A stretch of DNA of 11,207 nucleotides, taken from contig JAICKZ010000088.1 in NCBI GenBank assembly GCA_025927665.1, forward strand, positions 1 to 11,207, written 5' to 3'. Shown here in pieces: positions 1 through 5,885 of this stretch. The notes beneath the pieces were generated by a model. That model searched no databases, had not been told where the DNA came from, and worked only from the letters and a program-made list of their open reading frames with translations. Within the stretch, counting starts at the first letter, position 1. Each line of letters opens with the position of its first letter. The translations under genes were made by a program, and so were the position numbers. Origin of the DNA: Steroidobacteraceae bacterium (GTDB taxonomy: Bacteria > Pseudomonadota > Gammaproteobacteria > Steroidobacterales > Steroidobacteraceae).

Positions 1-711
1 CGGCGCTTGAAAGACAGGGCTGTAACCGAGAAAGTGATGAATGGTGACATTCGCCGTGACTGCAGCAACCAACAACGGACCGAAACTTTCCATTGCGATA
101 GAACCCATGACGATTTCTGCAACGAACAATGCACCGGAGATTGGCGCGTTATAAGCTGCAGTAATTCCAGCGGATGCGCCGCACGCCACCATCAATCGCA
201 AGCGCGGTACCGGCACAGCTAAGAACTTGCCAAGTTTGGAGCCAATCAAGCCGGCGAGTTGTACCATAGGACCTTCGCGACCAATGGATCCGCCAGATGC
301 AATAGTGCATAACGACGATAAACTACGAACTAAAGTAGGTCGCGCTTCAATATTGCCATCGCCAACTACGACGGCTTCCATGTAATCGACAGCACGTCGT
401 CCTGGCAATACTTTGGCACCGAAGTACAACACTAATCCTGCCATGCAACCACCTACTGTGGGAATCACAATTCTTTCCCAATCGGGTAGATCCGTTGCCA
501 CTTGCACTAAGCTGCCGGCATGACCGGTGAGAATGAACTCGAACAATCGAATGCCATTGCGAAATATCACACTGGTAATAGCGCCAAGAAAGCCGATGAG
601 TGCAGCCCACACCATCACGCTGGTCAATTCTTCGTGACGCATTAACGCCAGGCGTAAACGCGTAAGAACTGCGACCGGAGCAGTAACGAATTTTGATGTG
701 TGAAGCATCAT
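1..711 (-). CDS. ClC-family chloride channel / H+-coupled chloride antiporter, N-terminal part
   Basis: Integral inner-membrane ClC protein that moves chloride, usually in exchange for protons. The frame stays open from the ATG at 711 to the window edge, giving 237 residues; the C-terminal half lies outside. The ClC signature GSIGREGP (about residues 141-148) carries the external gating glutamate (E147). A second conserved block, AYNAPISGALFVAE (about 186-199), forms part of the ion pathway. Hydrophobic stretches near 32-50, 81-99, 131-140 and 171-205 fit the family's helices. In my alignment from memory to the E. coli protein, the position of its internal proton glutamate (second E of its EE pair) is isoleucine 200 here. 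A second ATG follows immediately at 708; no strong Shine-Dalgarno is visible before either. The family call is firm; channel versus antiporter cannot be told from this fragment. Confidence 0.93.
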   Translation of the reverse strand, partial: MMLHTSKFVTAPVAVLTRLRLALMRHEELTSVMVWAALIGFLGAITSVIFRNGIRLFEFILTGHAGSLVQVATDLPDWERIVIPTVGGCMAGLVLYFGAKVLPGRRAVDYMEAVVVGDGNIEARPTLVRSLSSLCTIASGGSIGREGPMVQLAGLIGSKLGKFLAVPVPRLRLMVACGASAGITAAYNAPISGALFVAEIVMGSIAMESFGPLLVAAVTANVTIHHFLGYSPVFQAP

Positions 712-969
712 TTAAAACTACAGAATGATTGACAGGTTATATAACCTCTGACCAGTACAAAACGTGCTTGTTACTACCGTACGTTAAAACGGCTAGTAAC
801 AGCTCCGTAAGAAACGATCGGCGTATTGTGTTGTGTACCACGTATGAGTATGGGATTGATAGCGGTCAAATGGACAATATTGGCTGTCTGCTAGATCAAG
901 TGATAAAGCAAAACAATGCTATGAAATCCGATATGCTCAATCTGTCGAAACATGAAGATTTTATGTATG
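712..969. other. Gene-free stretch between two minus-strand genes
   Basis: I see no convincing gene here. A plus-strand frame (729-1022) starts with TTG, has no Shine-Dalgarno, resembles nothing I recognise and runs into the 3' end of the aldo/keto reductase gene. The gap suggests the ClC gene has its own promoter. The only notable structure is the palindrome at 734-747. Confidence 0.6.
734..747. promoter_or_regulatory. Perfect 14-bp palindrome upstream of the ClC gene, possible operator
   Basis: AGGTTATATAACCT is its own reverse complement. It ends 23 bp before the ClC ATG. On the minus strand it contains TATAAC, a passable -10 hexamer, so a dimeric regulator bound here would cover a promoter. 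I could not pick a convincing -35. The palindrome is seen directly; the operator role is inference. Confidence 0.4.
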
Positions 970-1761
970 TTATAGGTCGCGATAAAGCGCTAAACGTTCT
1001 ATGCGTTTGGTGCCTATTATGATTGCGCCGGTTTGATTGCATTCCATTGCTGCTTGCAGCAATTTCTTGGCTGGAGTGCTATCGTTAGCAGTCTGTGCTG
1101 CAGCAATGTAACCAAATGTGATTTGTAGAGGACGTTGATGCTGTAGCACGATATCGGCCTCATGCTTGTTCACACTATCCGATATCTGGATTACTTGCGC
1201 TAATGGAGAATTGCTATTCAAGAACGGAGTGACTTGATGAGCAAACATGGCAATTCCAAAGGCGCGAATCTGCCCAGCACGTTGTCGTGATTGTAGCCAT
1301 TCCATCCATGCCTGGGTTTCGACATGCTCATACTGAGGTTCATGCAGCAGATAGAGATCAATACATTCGCGTCCTAATCTTCTTAAACTACCTTCAAGTG
1401 AAAGCTGCGCGCGCTTAAGATCAAATGTTGATCGGGGTCGTGACAATGACTTGATGATCTTGCCTCCTGCCTTTCTGATCAGCACCGACAATGATGACTG
1501 ATTCTCGCCGCCTGGAGAATACAGTCCCACTTTCGTCGTAACTGTCACTTGTGGATGCGCTTTCAATACAGGCGCCAGATCTCGCTCTGCGATACCAAAG
1601 CCATAATACGGTGCAACATCAAAATGAGTGAAGCCATGTTCCACTGCTGCGTGTAACAACCGATTTCTAGTAAGACTGCTGCCAGCACTGAGCAGGCTTG
1701 CGGTTCCAAAGATGAATTTGGACACTTCGATGTCTGTACCGGGTATTACAATTTTTTTCAC
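970..1761 (-). CDS. Aldo/keto reductase (D-threo-aldose dehydrogenase / Tas-like type)
   Basis: Cytosolic NAD(P)H-dependent oxidoreductase with a TIM-barrel fold, 263 residues. The AKR catalytic tetrad is recognisable: D48 and Y53 in HFDVAPYYG, K77 in TTKVGLYSP and H140 in LYLLHEP. The N-terminal FGTASL strand-loop and the C-terminal GAIIIGTKRIERL cofactor loop also fit. The start is GTG at 1761, with a weak GAGAG upstream. The protein is somewhat short: little follows the cofactor loop, where many relatives have 10-30 more residues. The substrate cannot be deduced. An aldose or similar small aldehyde is typical of relatives carrying the 'APYYG' and 'ER' motifs. It is separated from the ClC gene by about 260 bp and points away from the sigma-factor cassette. 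Confidence 0.88.
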   Translation of the reverse strand: MKKIVIPGTDIEVSKFIFGTASLLSAGSSLTRNRLLHAAVEHGFTHFDVAPYYGFGIAERDLAPVLKAHPQVTVTTKVGLYSPGGENQSSLSVLIRKAGGKIIKSLSRPRSTFDLKRAQLSLEGSLRRLGRECIDLYLLHEPQYEHVETQAWMEWLQSRQRAGQIRAFGIAMFAHQVTPFLNSNSPLAQVIQISDSVNKHEADIVLQHQRPLQITFGYIAAAQTANDSTPAKKLLQAAMECNQTGAIIIGTKRIERLALYRDL

Positions 1762-1886
1762 AGGTTACTCTCGCTCATACTGGAATCTAAAAATTACTAT
1801 CAAAACAGTTACCTTACTTCTATCGCAAGGTTTATAAGTGTTCTCGAAAGCTTACAGGGTAATGGTGGAAAAAATAAATGCCTAGT

Positions 1887-1912
1887 TGCATCCAAATGAC
1901 TAACTGGGTGCA
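1887..1912. repeat. Inverted repeat in the leader of the sigma-factor cassette
   Basis: TGCATCC (1887-1893) and GGGTGCA (1906-1912) can pair over 7 positions, one of them a G-U pair, around a 12-nt loop. The repeat sits about 35 bp before the first gene of the cassette, in a 185-bp gap between divergent genes. It could be an operator or an mRNA hairpin in the 5' leader. I found no clear sigma-70 promoter here, and an ECF-type promoter could not be assigned with confidence. Confidence 0.3.
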
Positions 1913-1946
1913 TCTTTACCAGTGAGTATCAATTTTGGAGGTGGTT

Positions 1947-2384
1947 ATGGTTCATTTTGATTTAAGTTCGCCGGTCGTTGCCGGCATAATATTCTGGCTG
2001 TTTATCGCTGCGGTGTCCATTACACCGATGGTTGCCATCTATAAAATACGCAAAGCAACATTAGATGCGCTACGCATGGCAATAGAAAAAGGCCAGGATT
2101 TGCCGCCTGAGATGTTCAAACAATTGTCCAACATTGGACAAAGCATGTATGGAAACGAACAGAATGTATCTGCAATCAATTTGAAAGTTGGCGGCGTTAT
2201 TACCATGACCACAGGTGCGGGTATTGCGATCGTTGCAACCATATTTACATTTGCTGTCCCGGTTGCTGCACCTTTTATTTATTGTGCAGCCGCAGTATGT
2301 TTTTGCGTTGGCGTAGGTTTGTATTATGGGGCAAAGATAATGCGCGAGCACGAGCTGGAACAAAAATCCAATCACAATGCATAA
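1947..2384 (+). CDS. Small membrane protein (DUF6249-like), first gene of a sigma-factor cassette
   Basis: A 145-residue protein of unknown function. It has a hydrophobic N-terminal segment (about 10-31). A short charged stretch (IYKIRKATLDAL... IEKGQDLPPEMF, about 31-57) has the 'IEKG-PPE' pattern I associate with DUF6249-type proteins found beside ECF sigma factors. Two more membrane segments follow (about 81-104 and 107-128), then a charged tail. I chose the ATG at 1947 because a strong GGAGG (1937-1941) sits 5 nt before it; an upstream in-frame TTG at 1935 would lie on top of that site. The stop overlaps the next start as TAATG, indicating translational coupling. A role in sensing or in membrane control of the sigma factor is inference from position. 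Confidence 0.8.
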   Translation: MVHFDLSSPVVAGIIFWLFIAAVSITPMVAIYKIRKATLDALRMAIEKGQDLPPEMFKQLSNIGQSMYGNEQNVSAINLKVGGVITMTTGAGIAIVATIFTFAVPVAAPFIYCAAAVCFCVGVGLYYGAKIMREHELEQKSNHNA

Positions 2385-2935
2385 TGATGCCGGATAATTT
2401 ATCGAAGTCAGGGATGATGAATGCGGCGGAGGTTGCTGTTGTTGCACTGGCGAAGTTGGGTGATAAGCCAGCATTTGAAGAATTGGTACGACGACGGCAG
2501 TCTACTGTGCGCAATCTGTTAAGAAGATTGTGCCGTGATCATGCACTGGCTGATGATCTATCGCAGCAAGCATTCATACAGGCATGGAAGACGCTGGGGT
2601 CATTGCAATCACCAGCGGCATTTGGTGTATGGCTGCGTCAAATTGCAGTGAATACGTGGTTGCAGTACGTTCGTAGTTGGAAAGAAATAAAATCCATTGA
2701 TGAAGAAGACATTCCACTTCAATTGATGATGGAAATGCATGGTGAAAAGATTGATCTGGATCAGGCGTTAATGCAATTATCTCCCACGATTCGTTTATGC
2801 ATTGTATTGTCACATGCGGAAGGAATGAGTCATGGCGAGGTTGCCAAAGCCACCAAATTGCCATTGGGTACAGTGAAATCACATATCACGCGCGGTACGG
2901 CAAAGCTGCGTGAGTTGTTACAAGCATATGGGTGA
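2384..2935 (+). CDS. ECF-type RNA polymerase sigma factor (sigma-70 family)
   Basis: A 183-residue sigma factor of the extracytoplasmic-function size class, with regions 2 and 4 only. Region 2 (about 28-98) begins AFEELVRRRQSTVRNLLRRL and includes the conserved 'HALADDLSQQAFIQAW' segment that contacts core polymerase and the -10 element. Region 4 (about 125-178) has the helix-turn-helix MSHGEVAKATKLPLGTVKSHI and ends with a basic helix. The chosen ATG overlaps the preceding stop (TAATG). Later ATGs at 2387, 2414 and 2417 are possible, because no good Shine-Dalgarno marks 2384. The frame stays open further upstream, but that part is a shadow inside the previous gene. The sigma stop lies 4 nt before the next start, so all three genes look co-translated. 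Target promoters are unknown. Confidence 0.93.
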   Translation: MMPDNLSKSGMMNAAEVAVVALAKLGDKPAFEELVRRRQSTVRNLLRRLCRDHALADDLSQQAFIQAWKTLGSLQSPAAFGVWLRQIAVNTWLQYVRSWKEIKSIDEEDIPLQLMMEMHGEKIDLDQALMQLSPTIRLCIVLSHAEGMSHGEVAKATKLPLGTVKSHITRGTAKLRELLQAYG

Positions 2936-2939
2936 TTCT

Positions 2940-3275
2940 ATGAGCCAGGACGAAATGACTAAAGATGCATTTGATGAACGCTTAGCGTGCTTGTTTGCGG
3001 AAAAGAACGAGCCGTTGCCCGATCAAGAATTTATGCGACAAGTAGTATTGCGATTGGAACGTGAGCATCGCTTGCAATGGATGCGTCATGGAGTCATGGT
3101 GGTAACCATCATGGTGATAGCCGCCGTGATATCACCATTAGTAGTGCAAGGCATGATGGGTGCATTTTCCCTCATTGGAAAAATTAAACAATTACCGGGC
3201 ATTGATTCCATGATCCTGATAAGCATGGCATTGATCACGAGTGGCGTATTGATGCGGGCGCGACGTTGGCTTTAA
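2940..3275 (+). CDS. Small membrane protein in the anti-sigma position
   Basis: A 111-residue protein directly after the sigma gene. A charged cytosolic N-terminus (about 1-49) is rich in acidic residues and then in a basic, amphipathic stretch (FMRQVVLRLEREHRLQWMRH). A strong membrane segment follows (about 51-70) and a second hydrophobic segment (about 89-104) before the basic tail. Size, topology and position fit a membrane-bound anti-sigma factor. However, the zinc-type HxxxCxxC signature is absent and I do not recognise the family. The start at 2940 is supported by GGGTGA (2930-2935) 4 nt upstream. An alternative ATG at 2928 overlaps the sigma gene. The anti-sigma function is inference from context. 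Confidence 0.78.
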   Translation: MSQDEMTKDAFDERLACLFAEKNEPLPDQEFMRQVVLRLEREHRLQWMRHGVMVVTIMVIAAVISPLVVQGMMGAFSLIGKIKQLPGIDSMILISMALITSGVLMRARRWL

Positions 3276-3283
3276 TTTTAGTC

Positions 3284-3324
3284 ATCTCTGCTACTTGTTT
3301 ATCTTGACTCACCCATATCTCGCT
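3284..3324 (+). repeat. Copy A of a short direct repeat flanking metX-metB
   Basis: ATCTCTGCT (3284-3292) and ATATCTCGCT (3315-3324), with ACTCA between, recur in the same order and nearly the same spacing at 5812-5850. This copy starts just after the stop of the membrane-protein gene and overlaps the -35 of the metX promoter. The match is seen directly; its meaning is unknown. Confidence 0.5.
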
Positions 3325-3333
3325 CCGTAGACT
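3304..3333 (+). promoter_or_regulatory. Sigma-70 promoter of the metX-metB transcript
   Basis: TTGACT (3304-3309) and TAGACT (3328-3333) are separated by 18 bp, matching the consensus at 5/6 and 4/6 positions. The predicted transcription start near 3340 falls at most a few bases before the first base of the riboswitch P1 stem (3342), as expected for a leader RNA. This position makes the call more credible than the hexamers alone. Confidence 0.6.
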
Positions 3334-3341
3334 TCTGTTTA

Positions 3342-3464
3342 CTCATCGAGACCGGCTGAGGGAAAGGCCCTTTGAAGCCGGGGCAACCCACGTAATGCGT
3401 TATCACATAACCCTTACGGAAGGTGCCAACTCCTGCGGTGCGCTACGCGTTACCGACAGATGAG
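3342..3464 (+). promoter_or_regulatory. SAM-I (S-box) riboswitch upstream of metX
   Basis: RNA aptamer that binds S-adenosylmethionine and represses methionine genes. P1 is a perfect 6-bp stem, CTCATC (3342-3347) with GATGAG (3459-3464). P2 pairs CCGGC with GCCGG and carries the characteristic GAGGGA and GGCCC elements and the GAAGCC strand. The conserved GCAACC follows. P3 contains CGTAA/TTACG with an inner GTTAT/ATAAC hairpin. The hallmark core AAGGTGCCAACTCCTGC sits at 3420-3436. P4 pairs CGGT-GCG with CGC-ACCG. No GC hairpin followed by a U-run is seen before metX, so control is more likely translational than by termination. SAM-I elements are typical of Firmicutes; in Gammaproteobacteria they are known mainly from Xanthomonadales met operons. 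The identification is firm. Confidence 0.95.
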
Positions 3465-3469
3465 GTGCT

Positions 3470-3532
3470 ATGAACCATAACCAGAATAATCTGATTCAAT
3501 CAGGGTATTTGGGTGACGGTACTTATTCATAG
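3470..3532 (+). CDS. Short leader ORF (20 codons) between the SAM-I riboswitch and metX
   Basis: An ATG at 3470 opens 20 codons ending in tandem in-frame stops TAG TGA (3530-3535). The peptide begins MNHNQNN, is Asn-, Gly- and Tyr-containing, and ends GDGTYS. It has no methionine besides the initiator. A good Shine-Dalgarno, GAGGTG (3462-3467), lies 2 nt before the ATG; its first three bases belong to the 3' strand of riboswitch stem P1. SAM binding should therefore hide part of this ribosome site. The ORF ends 75 nt before the metX ATG and 28 nt before the predicted anti-SD. Translation is not proven: a 20-codon frame can occur by chance. The Shine-Dalgarno position and double stop are what make it worth listing. 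Confidence 0.45.
   Translation: MNHNQNNLIQSGYLGDGTYS
3491..3503. repeat. 13-bp palindrome inside the metX leader
   Basis: CTGATT-C-AATCAG, a perfect dyad around one central base. As RNA it can only form a 4-bp stem with a TTCAA loop; as DNA it could be a small operator. It lies within the short leader ORF. No function is assigned. Confidence 0.3.
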
Positions 3533-3560
3533 TGACCCCGCTGTGCGCGCTCTGCGCAGG

Positions 3561-3603
3561 AACTCCATGAGATAAAGTGCTTGGTACATATCAAGTCGGA
3601 GTT
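3561..3603 (+). promoter_or_regulatory. Anti-SD / SD pair controlling metX translation
   Basis: AACTCC (3561-3566) is exactly complementary to GGAGTT (3598-3603), which contains the metX Shine-Dalgarno GGAG located 6 nt before the ATG at 3608. Pairing would sequester the ribosome site in a hairpin with a 31-nt loop. Just upstream, CTGTGC (3541-3546) and GCGCAG (3554-3559) form another small hairpin with no U-run after it. Together they look like the expression platform of the riboswitch. The complementarity is seen directly; its regulatory role is inference. Confidence 0.5.
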
Positions 3604-3607
3604 TTGT

Positions 3608-4633
3608 ATGTCGATGATTGGGACTGAATTGAATCTTGTCGCTGAGCGGGAAATTTACGTTGCTCAGGGCGAACTAACTTTGCCCGAACCATTGTCGTTG
3701 TACTTTGGTGGCCAACTTGAGCCGGTACAAATTGCATGGCGGCTTGAAGGTGCATCGCATGCGCCGGTGGTGTTAGTGCTCGGTGGTATCTCAGCAGGAC
3801 GTTATGTAGTTGCAACCACCGATCCACTTGCACCAACCGGTTGGTGGAAAAATGTGATGGGCCGAGGTCTTCCATTAGATACTCATCATTATCAAGTGCT
3901 AGGTATGGATTTTATCGGTGGCAGCGGCAACAGCACAGGTCCAAAACGCGGGCAACGAGATTTTCCAAGTATCAGTGCTTTTGACCAAGTTGCAGTTATT
4001 ACGCATTTGCTGAAGCATTTAAACATCACGCAACTTCATGCGGTGATCGGTGCATCTTATGGTGCGATGGTGGCATTGGCGCTGGGTCAGTCTAGGCCCG
4101 AAGTAACGCAACGCTTGATTGCAGTGAGCGGCGCACATCGCACGCATCCGATGGCAACCGCATGGCGTAGTATACAACGCGCCATGGTTCGCTATGCCTT
4201 GACTCATGATCAAGGTGGTGAAGGTTTGCGCTTGGCACGTGCCTTGGCCATGGCAACGTATCGCTCCTCAGACGAATTTGCACAGCGCTTCGCTGAAGAG
4301 CCGCAACGCACTGCAAATGGATTTGTGTTTCCAGTAGAACAATATTTATTTGCACGTGGCGATGTGTACGCAGCCAATTATGTGCCGGAGTCATTCATCT
4401 GTTTATCAGAGTCCATCGATTTACATCACGTTGATCCCGAAAAAATTACCGTTCCTACAACATTGGTGGCCATTCACGAAGATCAATTGGTGCCATTCAG
4501 CGATATGCAGGAACTGCATGAGAATATGGGCGGCCCTGCAAAGCTGGTAACGATGTCATCACTTTATGGTCATGATGCTTTCTTGAAAGAAGCGGATGCG
4601 TTGCGTGCTATTTTTGCGCAGGCATTGAGGTAA
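3608..4633 (+). CDS. metX: Homoserine O-acyltransferase, MetX type (probably O-succinyltransferase)
   Basis: First dedicated step of methionine synthesis: transfers an acyl group (acetyl, or succinyl in Xanthomonadales-type MetX) to homoserine. It is a cytosolic alpha/beta-hydrolase-fold enzyme of 341 residues, a little shorter than many MetX proteins. The catalytic triad is visible: S150 in the nucleophile elbow GASYGAM, D292 in HEDQLVP and H322 in YGHDAF. Other family blocks are LVLGGISAGRY (about 56-66), GWWKNVMG (78-85) and DFIGGSGNSTGP (101-112). I chose the ATG at 3608 because GGAG (3598-3601) precedes it by 6 nt. The frame extends upstream to a TTG at 3581 that has no ribosome site of its own. 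The stop overlaps the metB ATG (TAATG). Expression should fall when SAM binds the leader riboswitch. The acyl donor cannot be settled by eye. Confidence 0.92.
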   Translation: MSMIGTELNLVAEREIYVAQGELTLPEPLSLYFGGQLEPVQIAWRLEGASHAPVVLVLGGISAGRYVVATTDPLAPTGWWKNVMGRGLPLDTHHYQVLGMDFIGGSGNSTGPKRGQRDFPSISAFDQVAVITHLLKHLNITQLHAVIGASYGAMVALALGQSRPEVTQRLIAVSGAHRTHPMATAWRSIQRAMVRYALTHDQGGEGLRLARALAMATYRSSDEFAQRFAEEPQRTANGFVFPVEQYLFARGDVYAANYVPESFICLSESIDLHHVDPEKITVPTTLVAIHEDQLVPFSDMQELHENMGGPAKLVTMSSLYGHDAFLKEADALRAIFAQALR

Positions 4634-5808
4634 TGAGTATGAGCGACAAACATCAACCCGCAACCAATGCAGTGCGTACTGGAGTAGATAGTGATACGCA
4701 GTATGGTGCGGTGGTGGCGCCAATCTATTTATCTTCCACCTATACTTTTGCCGGCTTAAGTGATCGTCGCACCTATGATTATTCACGTTCTGCGAATCCA
4801 ACTCGCGATGCCTTGGCGCAGACATTGGCGAAGCTTGAACATGGCGCTGGTGCTGTCATTACTTCATCAGGTATGGCTGCAATTAATCTCGTCTGTCAGT
4901 TGTTGGATTCAAAAGACTTACTGATCGCGCCGCACGATTGTTATGGCGGCAGTTATCGATTATTCGAGTCATTGCATAAGCGTGGTGTGTTAAAAGTCAT
5001 ATTCGTCGATTTCACTGACGCAAGTGCCGTCACTGCAGCGTTGCAACACAAACCAAAATTGGTGTGGGTGGAAACACCCAGCAATCCATTGTTGCGTATT
5101 ACTGATATTAATCAGATCGCTGAGCAGACGCACGCCTGTGGCGCATTGCTCGCCGTCGACAACACTTTTCTATCACCGGTGTGGCAACAACCATTGAAGC
5201 TTGGCGCAGATTTGGTGGTGCATTCAACCACTAAGTATTTGAATGGTCATAGCGATATGGTCGGCGGTGCCGTTATTACTTCGACGCAACAGTTGCATGA
5301 GCAATTACTCTGGTGGGCAAATTGTACGGGAGTGACGGGTGCGGCGTTTGATAGCTATTTGACGTTACGCGGTGTGCGTAGTTTATATCCACGTATGACG
5401 GCGCATGGCAGCAATGCACAGCGTATTGCAGAGTTGCTCGCAGCACATCGAGCGGTAAAAAAAGTTTATTACCCAGGATTGTCTTCTCATCCAGGTCATG
5501 ACATTGCGAAGCGTCAGCAAAGTGGATTTGGTGCCATGATTGGTTTTGAGCTGGATGGCGATATCAAGAATGTTCAAACTTTTGTTGATGGATTACAAAT
5601 GTTTTCATTGGCCGAATCCCTTGGCGGCGTTGAGTCTCTCATTGCTCACCCAGCCACGATGACGCACTCGGCTATTTCTATGGAAGCTCGCAATGCAGCC
5701 GGAATTACCGATACATTATTGCGCTTATCAGTGGGCATTGAAGCAATTGAAGATCTTGAAAAAGATTTGCTGCAAGCTTTGCAGCGTTCGATTGATGTGG
5801 TGAAGTAG
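4633..5808 (+). CDS. metB: Cystathionine gamma-synthase-type PLP enzyme (MetB)
   Basis: Condenses O-acylhomoserine with cysteine to give cystathionine in the trans-sulfuration branch of methionine synthesis. It is a cytosolic PLP enzyme of the Cys/Met metabolism family, 391 residues, the normal length. The PLP lysine is K201 in VVHSTTKYLNGHSD. Phosphate- and cofactor-binding blocks are Y50-S51-R52, S79-G80-M81 and D176 in LLAVDNTF. The NCTGVTGAAFDSYLTLRG segment (about residues 231-248) is typical of MetB rather than the longer MetY proteins. The ATG at 4633 overlaps the metX stop. The ATG at 4639 is equally possible, because GAGG (4627-4630) is 8 nt before it but only 2 nt before 4633. Together with metX it forms a riboswitch-controlled two-gene operon. 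Relatives can use H2S or act as lyases, so substrate is inferred from context. Confidence 0.9.
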   Translation: MSMSDKHQPATNAVRTGVDSDTQYGAVVAPIYLSSTYTFAGLSDRRTYDYSRSANPTRDALAQTLAKLEHGAGAVITSSGMAAINLVCQLLDSKDLLIAPHDCYGGSYRLFESLHKRGVLKVIFVDFTDASAVTAALQHKPKLVWVETPSNPLLRITDINQIAEQTHACGALLAVDNTFLSPVWQQPLKLGADLVVHSTTKYLNGHSDMVGGAVITSTQQLHEQLLWWANCTGVTGAAFDSYLTLRGVRSLYPRMTAHGSNAQRIAELLAAHRAVKKVYYPGLSSHPGHDIAKRQQSGFGAMIGFELDGDIKNVQTFVDGLQMFSLAESLGGVESLIAHPATMTHSAISMEARNAAGITDTLLRLSVGIEAIEDLEKDLLQALQRSIDVVK

Positions 5809-5811
5809 ATT

Positions 5812-5850
5812 ATCTCTGCTGTAATATCATACTTCACTCAATATCTCGCT
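5812..5850 (+). repeat. Copy B of the short direct repeat flanking metX-metB
   Basis: ATCTCTGCT (5812-5820) and ATATCTCGCT (5841-5850) with ACTCA between repeat the arrangement at 3284-3324; the gap between the blocks is 20 nt here and 22 nt there. The copy begins 4 bp after the metB stop. Here the -35-like sequence is TTCACT and no good -10 follows, so promoter activity is doubtful. Confidence 0.5.
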
Positions 5851-5885
5851 GGACTTGTTGCTGCCATCACTCTGGATCGAAAATT

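Noticed and set aside
729..1022. Plus-strand frame of 97 codons in the gap before the aldo/keto reductase end
   Set aside because: It has a TTG start, no Shine-Dalgarno and an unrecognisable low-complexity-free protein, and it overlaps the 3' end of a clear gene on the other strand.
1782..1815. ECF-type promoter (GGAAT ... GTTAC) before the sigma cassette
   Set aside because: The match to the GGAAC-type -35 is imperfect and the site is over 130 bp from the first gene, so it is not distinguishable from chance.
2282..2383. Upstream extension of the sigma factor frame
   Set aside because: The extra residues are a frame shadow of the membrane-protein gene. The TAATG overlap at 2382-2386 and normal ECF length favour a start at 2384 or slightly later.
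3541..3559. GC-rich hairpin in the metX leader as a Rho-independent terminator
   Set aside because: The stem is only 5-6 bp and is followed by GAACTCCATGAG, with no U-run. A role in translational control fits better.
3581..3607. TTG start for metX
   Set aside because: There is no ribosome site for it. The GGAG at 3598-3601 lies inside this extension and is correctly spaced for the ATG at 3608.
4559..4825. Minus-strand and alternate-frame ORFs within metX, metB, the dehydratase and the cytochrome genes
   Set aside because: They are shadows of well-supported genes, with no ribosome sites or recognisable domains.
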